Shown piece after piece: positions 33,857-43,248 of a DNA stretch of 62,891 bases (position 1 is the stretch's first letter; each line of letters opens with the position of its first letter). Origin of the DNA: an uncultured Treponema sp. (GTDB taxonomy: Bacteria > Spirochaetota > Spirochaetia > Treponematales > Treponemataceae); the NCBI GenBank assembly GCA_937894335.1, contig CALCRU010000059.1:1-62891 (forward strand). The letters run 5' to 3'. The notes under the pieces are model-generated. The model saw nothing but the letters and a program-made list of their open reading frames with translations, searched no databases and was not told the DNA's origin. Made by a program: the position numbers and the translations under genes.

Positions 33857-35227
33857 CGCTTTTTCTTCAGAGTCAAAATCTCGGGTAATATTCTTAACCC
33901 AAGTGTCCTTGCGATAGTGCCAAATGACAAAAGGAATTTTTTCAAACTCATCAAGGGAAAGAATAAGATAGACCCACACAGGCGGAAGTTTTAGCACAAA
34001 GGCGGCAAGAAGTCCCAGCGGAATAGAAACGCCCCACATGGCAATGGAATCCATTATAAGCCCAAACTTTGCATCTCCTCCAGCACGGAAAAGTCCGCAG
34101 ATAAAGCCGGTGTTTATTGCCGCGCCAAAGATGTTTACAGCGCTTATAATCAGCATGAGTGAAAGATAGTGTGTTGCAGTGGGTGTAAGTGTTACCATGC
34201 TAAGCACCAGAGGACGAAGGGCAAGAATTACAAGACTTGCCAAAAATCCAGCAACAGTTACCGACCGCCACAGACGGGAAGCATCGGCCCTTGCATGCTC
34301 AAGATTACTTCCGCCCATTTCTTTTCCTAGAAGGATTGCTCCGCCGTAAGCCATGCCAAAGCAGAGCACACTGGCAAGTTCGCGCACAACCGCAACAACA
34401 GAATTGGAAGCCACAATGTCTTCGCCAAGCCTTCCTAAAATTGCCGAATAAATTGAAAAGGCCAAACCCCACACAACTTCGTTACCCATGGCAGGAAAAG
34501 AATAGTGCACAAAGTCCCGCATAAGCACCGTGTTTTTTCTGAACAGCACCGACGGCCTAAGCTTAACTTCCCTAACTGCAAAAGAAACTCCAATGCAGAT
34601 TAAAATTTCCACAACCCGAGAAATTGTGGTGGCAAGGGCAACACCCCGTATGCCCAGTTTAGGCGCACCAAACAGTCCGAAGATAAAAACTGCATTCAGA
34701 ATAATGTTCAGCGTAAGGGTTATAAAAGTAATTGCCGTAACAATACGAACTTTTTCTATGCTTTTAAAGACCGCCTCGTACACCTGGGAAACAGACATGA
34801 GCAGGAATGAAAGACTTACGATTTTAAGATATTCCGCCCCAGTCTGAATAAGTTTTGGCTCGTTGGTAAAGATGCGCATAAGAAGCTCTGGACAGAAAAA
34901 ACTTGCCCCTGCAAACACAAGTCCCACAGCCCCAGAAATTTTTAACGCAATGCCTGCCAAAGTTTCTATGGAATAGGAATCACCCCGTCCCCAGTACTGA
35001 GCCGTAAGCATAACAAGCCCCGAAGCCAACCCCACATAAAAAAGCATGAGAACAAAAGAAACCTGTCCTGCCAAAGAAGAAGCCGCTAGAGCCGTCTGTC
35101 CCACATAATTGAGCATAAGCACATCAGCAGAATTTACAGCTGCAGAAATAAGGTTCTGTAAGGCAATGGGACCAACGAGAACAAAAAGTTGTTTATAGAA
35201 AAGTCTTGCGTCTTTTGCTACAGGCAT
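33848..35227 (-). CDS. MATE-family efflux transporter
   Basis: Membrane protein of 459 residues with twelve predicted TM segments. The two MATE halves are recognisable (LVGPIALQNLISAAVNSADVLMLNYVG and YSFPAMGNEVVWGLAFSIYSAI), and AQYWGRGD is typical of NorM/DinF-like pumps. It exports cationic drugs or metabolites using Na+ or H+. A possible promoter (TTGAAC-18-TATGCT) ends 11 nt before the ATG and no ribosome site is seen. Confidence 0.9.
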   Translation of the reverse strand: MPVAKDARLFYKQLFVLVGPIALQNLISAAVNSADVLMLNYVGQTALAASSLAGQVSFVLMLFYVGLASGLVMLTAQYWGRGDSYSIETLAGIALKISGAVGLVFAGASFFCPELLMRIFTNEPKLIQTGAEYLKIVSLSFLLMSVSQVYEAVFKSIEKVRIVTAITFITLTLNIILNAVFIFGLFGAPKLGIRGVALATTISRVVEILICIGVSFAVREVKLRPSVLFRKNTVLMRDFVHYSFPAMGNEVVWGLAFSIYSAILGRLGEDIVASNSVVAVVRELASVLCFGMAYGGAILLGKEMGGSNLEHARADASRLWRSVTVAGFLASLVILALRPLVLSMVTLTPTATHYLSLMLIISAVNIFGAAINTGFICGLFRAGGDAKFGLIMDSIAMWGVSIPLGLLAAFVLKLPPVWVYLILSLDEFEKIPFVIWHYRKDTWVKNITRDFDSEEKALE

Positions 35228-35385
35228 ACAGGCATTCTATAGAAAAAGCATATCTTAGTCAAAAGAGTTTGTTCAAATGCTCAAGTGCATTTGTATAGAC
35301 AAAAAAACTAACTATTTTGCTGTAAAAATTCTATGAATAAATCACCCTTCAATATGGTAAACTTAGTGCTATAAATGGAGGAACT

Positions 35386-37392
35386 ATGGCTTTTAAAAAG
35401 TCTCTTAATGCACTCATCTGGTCAAAAGGTAACGAAACGCTGCGCATAGAAGCATGGGGAAAAGATTCCCTTAGGGTTCGCTCTACACTCAATGCCGACT
35501 TTACAAAAAACGACTGGGCTCTTACTGAACCTTTGGCAAAGTTTGCAGGAACTGGTTCGGTACGCATTTCTGTGGACGAAAAAAATAACACAGCAGTAAT
35601 TACAAACGGAAAACTTTCGGCACAAATAAATCATTCTGGAGTCCTTACATTTACAAAGGACAAAAAGACAATCCTTAAGGAATACCACAGAAGCTACGAC
35701 CCCGACACAAGCCGTGAAAGCGTATGCCTTAAAGTTACGCCTAGGCAGTTTACTCCAATTACAGGCGGTGCATACAAACTTACGGTAAGGTTCAACTCTT
35801 GCGACGACGAGCAGATTTTTGGCATGGGTCAGTATCAGTCACCTTATCTTGATCTTAAGGGATGCGTACTTGAACTTGCCCAGCGCAACAGTCAGATAAG
35901 CATTCCCTTTGCAGTAAGCAGTCTTGGCTACGGATTTTTGTGGAACAGCCCCTCTGTGGGACGGGCAACATTTGGCAAGAACATGACTGAATGGTTCAGC
36001 GAATGCACCGAAGAAATGGACTACTGGATTACCGCTGCAGACAGTCCTTCAAAAATTGTAGAAAACTTTACGGCGGCAGTGGGAAGGGCTCCCATGCTTT
36101 CCTCTGACTATTTGGGATTCTGGCAGTGCAAGTTGCGTTACCGCACTCAGGAAGAAGTGCTTACGGTTGCGCGAAAATACAAGGAACTGGGAATCCATCT
36201 TGATGTCATTGTTATAGACTTTTTCCACTGGATACGCCAGGGCGACTGGGGCTTTGATTCAGACTACTGGCCCGACCCCAAGGCAATGTGCGATGAACTT
36301 CATGCAATGGGAACAAAAGTAATGGTAAGCGTTTGGCCTTCTGTTGACAGGCAGAGTCGTAACTTTGCAGAAATGTCAGAGAAGGGACTTCTTGTACGCA
36401 CGGAACGAGGACCTTTGCAGACATACACATGGAGTGGCGACTGCATTACATTTGATGCGACAAATCCAAAGGCCCGCGAGTTCATTTGGAATGTTTGCAA
36501 AAAGAGCTATGTAAAATACGGCGTAGACATGTTCTGGCTTGACAATGCAGAACCAGACTACGATGTTTACGACTACGACCATTACCGCTATCAGCTTGGA
36601 CCAGCACTGGCAGTAAGCAACCTGTATCCCAAATTCTATGCCCAAGCATTTTACGACGGAATGAAAAAAATGGGCAAAAAGGACATTGTAAATCTTGAAC
36701 GGTGCGCCTGGGTTGGAAACCAAAAGTACGGAACTATCCTTTGGAACGGAGATGTGCAGTCAACATTTGAATGCCTGCAGGATTCCGTTGTTCAGGGAAT
36801 TAACATTGGCCTTGCAGGAATTCCTTGGTGGACTACAGACATAGGCGGATTCATGTACGGAAATCCTAAGGACAAAAAATTTGTGGAACTTCTGGAACGC
36901 TGGTTTGAGTTTGCAGTCTTTACTCCCATCATGCGCCTGCACGGAGACCGCGATCCTCACGACATAGAGCCACTTGAAAAAGTAAAGCAGTGGGGTGGCG
37001 GCTACCTGTACACCGGTCAGCCCAACGAAATCTGGAGCTACGGAGAAGAAGCCCAGCACATCATGGAAAAGAACATAAAACTTAGGGAAAGCCTTAAGCC
37101 ATACATTTCCAAACTGATGAAGGAAGCCCACGAAAAAGGTTCACCTGTCATGCGAGCAATGTTCTATGAATTCCCCAAGGACAAGGAATGTTGGACCTTG
37201 CGAGACCAGTACATGTTCGGAAGCGAATATCTTGTAGCGCCAATTTTGCATGCAGGCCAAACAGAACGGGAAGTTTACTTACCACAAGGCACATGGGAAA
37301 ACATAAACGACAAAAAGAAGTACAAGGGCGGTCAGCGCGTAACAGTTGCCGCACCCATAGACTGCATCCCTGTGTTCAGAAAAAACGCCTAA
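35386..37392 (+). CDS. Glycoside hydrolase family 31 (alpha-xylosidase/alpha-glucosidase-like)
   Basis: Protein of 668 residues without a signal peptide. It has an N-terminal beta-sandwich (residues 1-230), a TIM barrel with YLGFWQCKLRYRTQEEV, VIVIDFFHW and the nucleophile Asp in MFWLDNAEPD near 385, the acid/base Asp in LWNGDVQSTF near 450, then IPWWTTDIGGF and the C-terminal beta domain. The Trp-Leu-Asp nucleophile box and size fit alpha-xylosidase (YicI-like) better than maltase. GGAGG precedes the start. It would act in the cytoplasm on imported xylo- or gluco-oligosaccharides. It overlaps the convergent radical SAM gene by 17 bp. Confidence 0.9.
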   Translation: MAFKKSLNALIWSKGNETLRIEAWGKDSLRVRSTLNADFTKNDWALTEPLAKFAGTGSVRISVDEKNNTAVITNGKLSAQINHSGVLTFTKDKKTILKEYHRSYDPDTSRESVCLKVTPRQFTPITGGAYKLTVRFNSCDDEQIFGMGQYQSPYLDLKGCVLELAQRNSQISIPFAVSSLGYGFLWNSPSVGRATFGKNMTEWFSECTEEMDYWITAADSPSKIVENFTAAVGRAPMLSSDYLGFWQCKLRYRTQEEVLTVARKYKELGIHLDVIVIDFFHWIRQGDWGFDSDYWPDPKAMCDELHAMGTKVMVSVWPSVDRQSRNFAEMSEKGLLVRTERGPLQTYTWSGDCITFDATNPKAREFIWNVCKKSYVKYGVDMFWLDNAEPDYDVYDYDHYRYQLGPALAVSNLYPKFYAQAFYDGMKKMGKKDIVNLERCAWVGNQKYGTILWNGDVQSTFECLQDSVVQGINIGLAGIPWWTTDIGGFMYGNPKDKKFVELLERWFEFAVFTPIMRLHGDRDPHDIEPLEKVKQWGGGYLYTGQPNEIWSYGEEAQHIMEKNIKLRESLKPYISKLMKEAHEKGSPVMRAMFYEFPKDKECWTLRDQYMFGSEYLVAPILHAGQTEREVYLPQGTWENINDKKKYKGGQRVTVAAPIDCIPVFRKNA

Positions 37393-38272
37393 CTTCATTT
37401 TGCATGCGCCTCTTATCTAGCGTCCAGTCAGGAGCAAGAAGAAAGCTCTTTGGAGGGTCGCCGGTAAGACGGTGCACAATGCAGTTTTGAGGCAAGAGAG
37501 GCAGTGCGGCCTTTAAAAGCGAAAAATATTCATTCCGCTCAAGAAGGGCTACATTCCCTTCCCTGTAGATTTTTTCAAGAGGTGTCCCCTTAAGTACATA
37601 CAGTGAGGTGATTTTTATTCCCCAGGGTTCACTGTAAGAATTTGTTCCGCTCACAAACCTAACCGTATTTAGCATGTCTTCTTCAGTTTCGTCGGGAAGA
37701 CCAAAAATTACATGGGTAACAATGTGGATTTTTCTACTTGCAGAATGCAAGCGGGCCACGGCATCAGTGTAGTCGCAGTTGGTGTAGCAACGGTTTATTT
37801 TTACGCCAGTATTTTCATTGGATGTTTGCAGTCCAAGTTCAATCTGAACAAAAGTGTTTTTTGAAAGTTCCGCAAGAGATAGAATCATGCTGTCACTAAG
37901 GCAGTCTGGTCTTGTTGCAATGCAGAGCCCCTTAACCTCTGGCACAGAAAGTGCATCCTTGTATTTTTGAAGCAGCAGTTTTTCATCTCCGTAGGTGGAA
38001 GAAAAATTCTGAAAGTATGCCACATACACACCCTTCCTATTACCGCTTCTTCCCAAAAGTTTTTTCTGTACAAGACGCTTTGCTTTGTCTGCCTGTTCTG
38101 CAATGGTCGCCCCTTTTGCTGCAAAGTCTCCGCTCCCTGTAGCAGAACAGAATATGCATCCACCCCTACCCTTTGTTCCGTCACGATTAGGACAGGTACA
38201 TCCAGCATCAAGAGAAATTTTATACGCCTTACATCCAAAGATGTCCTTGTAAAAATTAGAAAGTGTCTGCAT
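37376..38272 (-). CDS. Radical SAM protein of the YhcC/YtqA (TIGR01212) family
   Basis: Protein of 298 residues. It opens with YKISLDAGCTCPNRDG then GRGGCIFC, the diagnostic Cys arrangement of this family (4Fe-4S ligation by the three Cys of the CxxxxxxCxxC-like cluster region). Further conserved blocks are YVAYFQNFSSTYGD, IATRPDCLSD and VELGLQT-like QIELGLQTSNENT. The physiological reaction of the family is not settled; tRNA or heme-related roles have been suggested. Confidence 0.85.
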   Translation of the reverse strand: MQTLSNFYKDIFGCKAYKISLDAGCTCPNRDGTKGRGGCIFCSATGSGDFAAKGATIAEQADKAKRLVQKKLLGRSGNRKGVYVAYFQNFSSTYGDEKLLLQKYKDALSVPEVKGLCIATRPDCLSDSMILSLAELSKNTFVQIELGLQTSNENTGVKINRCYTNCDYTDAVARLHSASRKIHIVTHVIFGLPDETEEDMLNTVRFVSGTNSYSEPWGIKITSLYVLKGTPLEKIYREGNVALLERNEYFSLLKAALPLLPQNCIVHRLTGDPPKSFLLAPDWTLDKRRMQNEVRRFF

Positions 38273-38282
38273 GGTAAAACAT

Positions 38283-38316
38283 AAAAAAAAGGCTGCCCCA
38301 GTTAAAGGGCAACCTT
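38283..38316 (-). terminator. Terminator of the alanine/sodium symporter gene
   Basis: Stem AAGGTTGCCC/GGGCAGCCTT (38289-38316, one G-U pair), then eight T on the minus strand. Confidence 0.9.
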
Positions 38317-38323
38317 AATACGC

Positions 38324-39832
38324 CTAGTCTTCGTCACCGGCTGCAAGGGCTTCTGCTTCTGACTTTTGAAGGTCAGGGAAAACAGAAAGCATTGGCTCTA
38401 TATCCTTGCCACGGATTTTTCTGTCCACATAATTTTTTGTAATGCGTGCCACAGTTGGGCAAAGGGCAATAACGCCTATAAGGTTAGGAATCATCATAAG
38501 TCCGTTAAAAGTATCAGACAAATCAAATGCAAGGTCAAGACTCATCGTGCATCCGAAGTAAATCATCACGACAAAAATCACCTTGTAAAGCATCTGTGTC
38601 TTTTCTCCAAAGAGATACTGCCATGCCGTTGTTCCGTAGTGGCTCCATCCCAATACAGTAGAGAATGCAAACAGGAGGATTGCTATTGCAATGAACTTCT
38701 GACCAAAGCCGCCAAAAATTGTTGCAAAAGATTCGCCTACAAGACTTGCTCCTGTGTTTGTAGAAATCATTGTGCCTGTTTCAAGATCAACCTTTCCAGT
38801 GCAAAGAACTACAAGAGCAGTAATCGTACATACGATGATTGTATCTGCAAAAACTTCAAAGATTCCCCACATACCCTGACGAACAGGTTCCTTAACATTT
38901 GAACTTGAGTGAACCATAACGGAAGATCCAAGACCCGCTTCGTTAGAGAATGCACCGCGCTTGAATCCCCAGGTAATTGCCCTCTGAAGTCCGTAACCTA
39001 CAATGCCGCCACCTGCAGACTTTGCAGCAAAAGCACCCTTAAAGATTGCCTTGAAGACGGCAGGAACAGTACCAATATGAGTAAAGATGATTACCAGTGC
39101 GCCAATGATGTAAAGTATTGCCATAAAGGGAACAAGTTTTTCTGCAACATTTGCAATGCGCTTGAGTCCGCCAAGAATTACAACTGAACCGATTATGACA
39201 AGTGCAATTCCAGTTACCCATGACGGAATGTTAAATGCGCTTTCCATGTTACCAGCAATAGAGTTAACTTGACTCATGTTGCCTATTCCAAAACTTGCGA
39301 GCAAGCAGAAGCAGCTAAACAAAATTGCAAGGACAGTTCCCACATGCTTCATTCCCTTGTATCCGCCAAGACCGTCCTTAAGGTAATACATGGCACCACC
39401 GCGCCACTCTCCGCTTTCGCCCTTTCTGCGGTAAAAAATTCCTAGAACATTTTCGGAATAGTTTGTCATCATTCCAAAAATCGCCATAACCCACATCCAG
39501 AAGATTGAACCAGGGCCGCCAAGAATGATGGCAGTTGCAACTCCTACAATGTTACCCGTTCCGATTGTTGCGGCCATTGCAGTACACAGACTCTGGAACT
39601 GAGAGATAGCCTTGTTTCCCTTTCCTGTATGCTGAGTTACATGTTTCTCTTTAAAGATTGCGCCAATGGTATTCTTCATCCAGTGGCCAAAGTGAGAAAA
39701 CTGAAAGCCCTTGTTTACGATTGTCATTATGATTCCGGCAATCAGAAGAAGGGCAATGCCAAATGTTCCCCACACTACGCCGTTTACGGCATTGTTAACA
39801 TTGGTAACTTTTTCAATCACTGTTTCCAACAT
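38324..39832 (-). CDS. alsT: Alanine/glycine:cation symporter (AGCS family)
   Basis: Membrane protein of 502 residues with about eleven TM segments. Family motifs include LCTAMAATIGTGNIVGVATA, GPGSIFWMWVMAIFGM and FKRGAFSNEAGLGSS. It takes up alanine or glycine with sodium. AGGAGG lies five nt before the ATG. Strong terminators bound it on both sides, so it is monocistronic. Confidence 0.95.
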   Translation of the reverse strand: MLETVIEKVTNVNNAVNGVVWGTFGIALLLIAGIIMTIVNKGFQFSHFGHWMKNTIGAIFKEKHVTQHTGKGNKAISQFQSLCTAMAATIGTGNIVGVATAIILGGPGSIFWMWVMAIFGMMTNYSENVLGIFYRRKGESGEWRGGAMYYLKDGLGGYKGMKHVGTVLAILFSCFCLLASFGIGNMSQVNSIAGNMESAFNIPSWVTGIALVIIGSVVILGGLKRIANVAEKLVPFMAILYIIGALVIIFTHIGTVPAVFKAIFKGAFAAKSAGGGIVGYGLQRAITWGFKRGAFSNEAGLGSSVMVHSSSNVKEPVRQGMWGIFEVFADTIIVCTITALVVLCTGKVDLETGTMISTNTGASLVGESFATIFGGFGQKFIAIAILLFAFSTVLGWSHYGTTAWQYLFGEKTQMLYKVIFVVMIYFGCTMSLDLAFDLSDTFNGLMMIPNLIGVIALCPTVARITKNYVDRKIRGKDIEPMLSVFPDLQKSEAEALAAGDED

Positions 39833-39846
39833 TTTTTCCTCCTGTT

Positions 39847-39885
39847 AAAAAAAAGGCAGGGCCTGTATGCTATACAAGTCCTGCC
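39847..39885 (-). terminator. Terminator between membrane protein gene and alsT
   Basis: Interrupted stem GGCAGG...CCTGCC with inner CTTGTA/TACAGG pairing (39855-39885), then a T-run (39847-39854) on the minus strand. Confidence 0.88.
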
Positions 39886-39938
39886 CCATTGCAAACTGGT
39901 TTTATTATCGCCTAAAAGCAAAAATATGTCTAGTCCCT

Positions 39939-40670
39939 TTACTGATTTACAGCAGGTTGTGCCTCTTCGCCAGTCTGTGAAGGCAACTGAAGTACATATT
40001 CTGCATCGCGCTTTTCGCAGTACTTGCAGAGTGACTCACGGCCAGCGGCTTCTGCATCCTGAATTGTTCCTGAGTGGAGGTTTTCGGGAGCAGTGCGACT
40101 AAGAGCCTGGCAGTCTTCGTGAGTGTGAAGCTTTGAACCGTACTCTGTCCAGTAAACTGTGTTGGTGGTATACTCCGCAACTTCTTCCGCAGAAATGGGG
40201 TTAAAGTCGTAGCTTGCAACACCAGCAATAAGAAGTGCAATAACTGCAGCAATTGTTCCTACAGTCTTTGTCTTCTGATCAGTTTCCTTGTTTGTAAACA
40301 GAAGGATGATGAAAGGAAGGAATGCAATTGCACAAACAATAACGCCCATGTTGTTCCACAGCCAGAAGAGGAAGGGATTCTTGTTTGATGCAGGCTTGAT
40401 GTGGTTAGCTTTTTTCCAAAGCTGAGCACCAATGATAACCAGAATCAGATCAATTACGAGGAAGCCGATTCCCTGATACAGTGGAGGAATGCTTGTAAGG
40501 AAAGGAATGATTGTTGCTTCAGTAATTACGCGAAGTGCAAAAAATTCACATACAACTGCACCAATCCAGAGAATCACTGCACCAATGCGAAGACCTACGG
40601 TTGACTGTCCGTTAGCCTGAGCCTGTGCAGCCTTTGCAACAGCTTCTTTTTTCTTGTTGTTGTCTGCCAT
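39939..40670 (-). CDS. Membrane protein with C-terminal Cys/His motif
   Basis: Protein of 243 residues from MADNNKKKEAV (40670, AAGGAG upstream). A Lys/Ala-rich N-terminus precedes four TM segments (residues about 28-155), and the last 80 residues form a separate domain with VYWTEYGSKLHTHEDCQAL and ESLCKYCEKRD. This H-x3-C ... C-x2-C pattern recurs in small bacterial and phage domains and looks metal-binding. The function is unknown. Confidence 0.72.
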   Translation of the reverse strand: MADNNKKKEAVAKAAQAQANGQSTVGLRIGAVILWIGAVVCEFFALRVITEATIIPFLTSIPPLYQGIGFLVIDLILVIIGAQLWKKANHIKPASNKNPFLFWLWNNMGVIVCAIAFLPFIILLFTNKETDQKTKTVGTIAAVIALLIAGVASYDFNPISAEEVAEYTTNTVYWTEYGSKLHTHEDCQALSRTAPENLHSGTIQDAEAAGRESLCKYCEKRDAEYVLQLPSQTGEEAQPAVNQ

Positions 40671-40742
40671 AAAATAAAACTCCTTTTTATAAAATCGGGC
40701 ATCCCTTGACACCCGTTTTAATCGTGTAAGTAAAAAGCCCCT

Positions 40743-41315
40743 TTACTTAAGCAGTCCCATAAGACCGCTTACCAAACCAGAAGCTCCAGTTTTACCAGTC
40801 TTTCCGTTTGAACTAGATGATGAAGAAGATGAACCGCCAAGAAGTCCGCCTAAAAGACTTGTTACAGAAGAACTTCCTGCAAGACCAGACAGCAGTGAAC
40901 TGATTGCGCTTGCAGAAGAACCAGAAGTCTGCTGACCAAGCAAACTCATAAAGAGAGGGGCAGCCGCAGAAAGAACGGATTTTGTTGTTGACTCCTCTGT
41001 GTTGGAAGCCTTGGCAATTGATTTTGTTGCAGAAGCCGTAAGCAGGTGCGAAAGGATTTTTGAACCGTCTGACAAATCTACATTCTTAAAGAAAGAAGTA
41101 AGGTTGGAAGTGTCGGCTGTGGCGTGATCGGCAAGAGCCTGAGTAAAGCTAGCGGCCGTAGAACCGGAAGTCTGCTTGTTTGCTCCCTGCAGAAGAACAG
41201 GCACTGCATTTGCAAGAATGCTCTTTACATCAGAAGAACTCGCTTCTGTAGCCTTACTGATTCCGTTAATACTCTTTGTGCTGAGTAATGTGGTAAGAAT
41301 AGATGATGCGTCCAT
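40743..41315 (-). CDS. DUF937-like low-complexity protein
   Basis: Protein of 190 residues, Ser/Ala/Thr/Leu-rich, with two internal copies of a helical unit (ILTTLLSTKSINGISKATEA and ILSHLLTASATKSIAKAS), each followed by a VPVLLQGANKQTSG / APLFMSLLGQQTSG segment. This duplication is characteristic of DUF937 proteins such as YidB-like. The C-terminus is a run of Gly and nine Ser. It has a clear promoter (TTGACC-17-TATACT, 41357-41385). The function is unknown. Confidence 0.72.
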   Translation of the reverse strand: MDASSILTTLLSTKSINGISKATEASSSDVKSILANAVPVLLQGANKQTSGSTAASFTQALADHATADTSNLTSFFKNVDLSDGSKILSHLLTASATKSIAKASNTEESTTKSVLSAAAPLFMSLLGQQTSGSSASAISSLLSGLAGSSSVTSLLGGLLGGSSSSSSSSNGKTGKTGASGLVSGLMGLLK

Positions 41316-41356
41316 AAAATCCCCTTGTAATAAGACTTGTACCTAAAGTACAGTTT

Positions 41357-41385
41357 AGTATAGCCGTTAAAAAGCCAAAGGTCAA
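41357..41385 (-). promoter_or_regulatory. Promoter of the DUF937-like gene
   Basis: Minus strand TTGACC (41380-41385), 17 bp, TATACT (41357-41362). Confidence 0.7.
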
Positions 41386-41393
41386 TCTCTCAA

Positions 41394-41422
41394 TTGAAAC
41401 GGAACACAAGATAAAGTAAAAT
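41394..41422 (+). promoter_or_regulatory. Promoter of leaderless DinB-like gene
   Basis: TTGAAA (41394-41399), 17 bp, TAAAAT (41417-41422). The ATG follows seven nt later with no Shine-Dalgarno. Confidence 0.65.
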
Positions 41423-41429
41423 TATAATT

Positions 41430-41963
41430 ATGGAAGAAATTATTTTGCAAATAAAAGCACAGCAGAAAATCAACTTTACAAATGTCCGCGAGCAGATTCA
41501 AATGGCAGATTTAAAAGCAGTCTTTGACAGCGAAAACAATTCCCGTTACATTTTTCACTACCTTCACTCTCTGGACAGATTTTTCATCAATCCCTGCGAT
41601 TATGTCTACGAGGGAGAAAAACTTTTTGGCATTCCCGAAAATCTGAGCGTCATTGACCCGAAGCGAGAGGGCTATGTCGCGGACGCTTCCATCGTGATTG
41701 AGAGGGGAAAACTTTTGTCCTATCTGGATTATGTGGAAGAAAAAATCAACCTGTATTTTGAAACGCTCACCGCAGAAGAACTCGTGCAGAAACCAAAGGG
41801 CTGCGACTACAGCCGCCTTGAGCTGATTCTTGCCCAGTTCCGCCATTTGATGTGGCATGTGGGTCTTTCAAGCGGAATCACCTTCAGCGCAAAAGGCGAA
41901 TGGAATCACTTTACAGGATTGAGCGCACTGAACAAAAAACTCTTCAAGACGAGGGAGAAGTAA
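41430..41963 (+). CDS. DinB-like protein
   Basis: Protein of 177 residues, mostly helical. AQFRHLMWHVGLSS near residue 140 carries the His-x3-His-like metal motif of the DinB/YfiT four-helix family, and YIFHYLHSLDRFFINP near residue 40 supplies the first His pair. These proteins are putative metal-dependent hydrolases or bacillithiol/glutathione transferases. It starts a run of small genes with gaps of 1-3 bp continuing with GNAT acetyltransferases. Confidence 0.7.
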   Translation: MEEIILQIKAQQKINFTNVREQIQMADLKAVFDSENNSRYIFHYLHSLDRFFINPCDYVYEGEKLFGIPENLSVIDPKREGYVADASIVIERGKLLSYLDYVEEKINLYFETLTAEELVQKPKGCDYSRLELILAQFRHLMWHVGLSSGITFSAKGEWNHFTGLSALNKKLFKTREK

Positions 41964-41965
41964 TT

Positions 41966-42424
41966 ATGGAAAACATGCTTACTTATAAAATCCTGACTGC
42001 TTCAGACTACGACGAGCTTTATGCCCTGTGGAATCAAGTTGAGCAAACCAAGCGGGCCTTGAATCCTGTGGACGACAGCCGGGAAGGAGTCAGCCGCTAC
42101 ATAAAAAGAAATCCCGCGACCTGTTTTGCGGCTCTGTCTGATGGAAGAATTGTGGGAGCGATTCTTACAGGGCATGACGGCAGGCGGGGAATCATCCATC
42201 ATCTTTGCGTGCATCCTGATTTTCAGCGGATGGGAATTGCAGGCATTCTCGTTTCAAAAGCGGAGGAGGCTCTAAAAAAAGAAGGAATCCAGAAAATCTT
42301 CGGACTTGTGTTTAAGGACAACGACAAGGCCAACGCATTCTGGGAAAAGCAGGGATATTCACTTCGCACAAATTTAAATTACCGCAACAAAAGCCTGAAC
42401 AAAGAAATTCCCACAGGAGAATAA
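41966..42424 (+). CDS. GNAT acetyltransferase
   Basis: Protein of 152 residues from MENMLTYKIL (GGGAG upstream). The acetyl-CoA pyrophosphate loop is VHPDFQRMGIAGIL (Q/RxxGxG/A), followed by FGLVFKDNDKANAFWEKQGY, the usual C-terminal motif B. The acceptor substrate is unknown. It starts two bases after the DinB-like gene and ends one base before the next GNAT gene. Confidence 0.85.
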   Translation: MENMLTYKILTASDYDELYALWNQVEQTKRALNPVDDSREGVSRYIKRNPATCFAALSDGRIVGAILTGHDGRRGIIHHLCVHPDFQRMGIAGILVSKAEEALKKEGIQKIFGLVFKDNDKANAFWEKQGYSLRTNLNYRNKSLNKEIPTGE

Positions 42425-42425
42425 A

Positions 42426-42893
42426 ATGGAAAACTTCATAGAACTTGATTCAAGCTACATCGAGGAAGCCGCTCAACTTTATCGGGAAGCATTTTCCAGC
42501 GAACCTTGGAACGATGACTGGAGCGACAAGAAAACTCTCATCGAATACATAAAAGAAGTTTCTGGTGCTTACAATGCACTTAACTTCGGACTTTTAATTG
42601 ACGGGAAACTTGCGGCAATTTCTTTGGGCGGAATCCGTCACTGGTGGGAAGGTCCAAATTACAACATCGACGAATTTTGCGTTTCAAAAGAATTACAGGG
42701 AAAGGGAATCGGCTCACATTTTTTGACTCTGATAGAAAATGAAGTTACGAAACGAGGCGTTGCTGGAATCTTTTTGCAGACGAACATAGACAAGCCATCA
42801 TTCAAGTTTTACGCAAAAAACGGATTTACAAATCTTGAAAAGCATGTAAGCTTATTTAAAAGCATAAAATCGAGGCAAAAAAATAAATGCTAA
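42426..42893 (+). CDS. GNAT acetyltransferase
   Basis: Protein of 155 residues. The acetyl-CoA binding motif is VSKELQGKGIGSHFL and the C-terminal motif FKFYAKNGFTNLEKHVSL. The N-terminal YREAFSSEPWNDDWS resembles aminoglycoside 6'-type and related small-molecule acetyltransferases, but the substrate cannot be read from sequence. The next (broken) acetyltransferase frame begins inside its last codons. Confidence 0.85.
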   Translation: MENFIELDSSYIEEAAQLYREAFSSEPWNDDWSDKKTLIEYIKEVSGAYNALNFGLLIDGKLAAISLGGIRHWWEGPNYNIDEFCVSKELQGKGIGSHFLTLIENEVTKRGVAGIFLQTNIDKPSFKFYAKNGFTNLEKHVSLFKSIKSRQKNKC

Positions 42894-43214
42894 AAGAAAC
42901 ATTTACAGAGACCATAAACACGGAGCGTCTTACCCTCAGAAAATTTGAAGTCGGCGACTGCGATTTCCGTCCTAAAAAATTGGGCGTCAGATTCTGCCGC
43001 GCAATTAAACTACGGAGAGCCTGTTTACGCGACAGAAGCCTGCAAGTCGGTGATTCAATACGGCTTTGATGTCATCGGACTCCACAAGGTTCAGATATGC
43101 GCGCGTCCGTCCAACACACCGTCACGAAAAGTAATAGAAAAATGCGGCTTTGTTTATGAAGGAAATTTAAGAGACTATTTTCTCATGCCAGACGGAACAT
43201 TTTTGATGAAATAG
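42887..43214 (+). pseudogene. RimJ/RimL-like GNAT acetyltransferase, internally deleted and frameshifted
   Basis: The N-terminal piece (TINTERLTLRKFEVGDC) is a classic RimL opening. The reading frame then shifts, and the second frame reads LKNWASDSAAQLNYGEPVYATEACKS... and ends with a normal C-terminal motif (PSNTPSRKVIEKCGFVYEG). About 80 residues containing the core strands are missing in between. So this is a relic with an internal deletion plus a frameshift, and the product cannot be functional. Confidence 0.8.
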
Positions 43215-43234
43215 AGACTTTTTTGCAAGATGTA

Positions 43235-43243
43235 TGGTATAAT
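43235..43243 (+). promoter_or_regulatory. Extended -10 promoter for hsdR
   Basis: TGgTATAAT (43235-43243), five nt before the ATG at 43249. It is another leaderless arrangement, identical in its nine bases to the box upstream of the C5 methyltransferase gene. Confidence 0.55.
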
Positions 43244-43248
43244 GAGGC

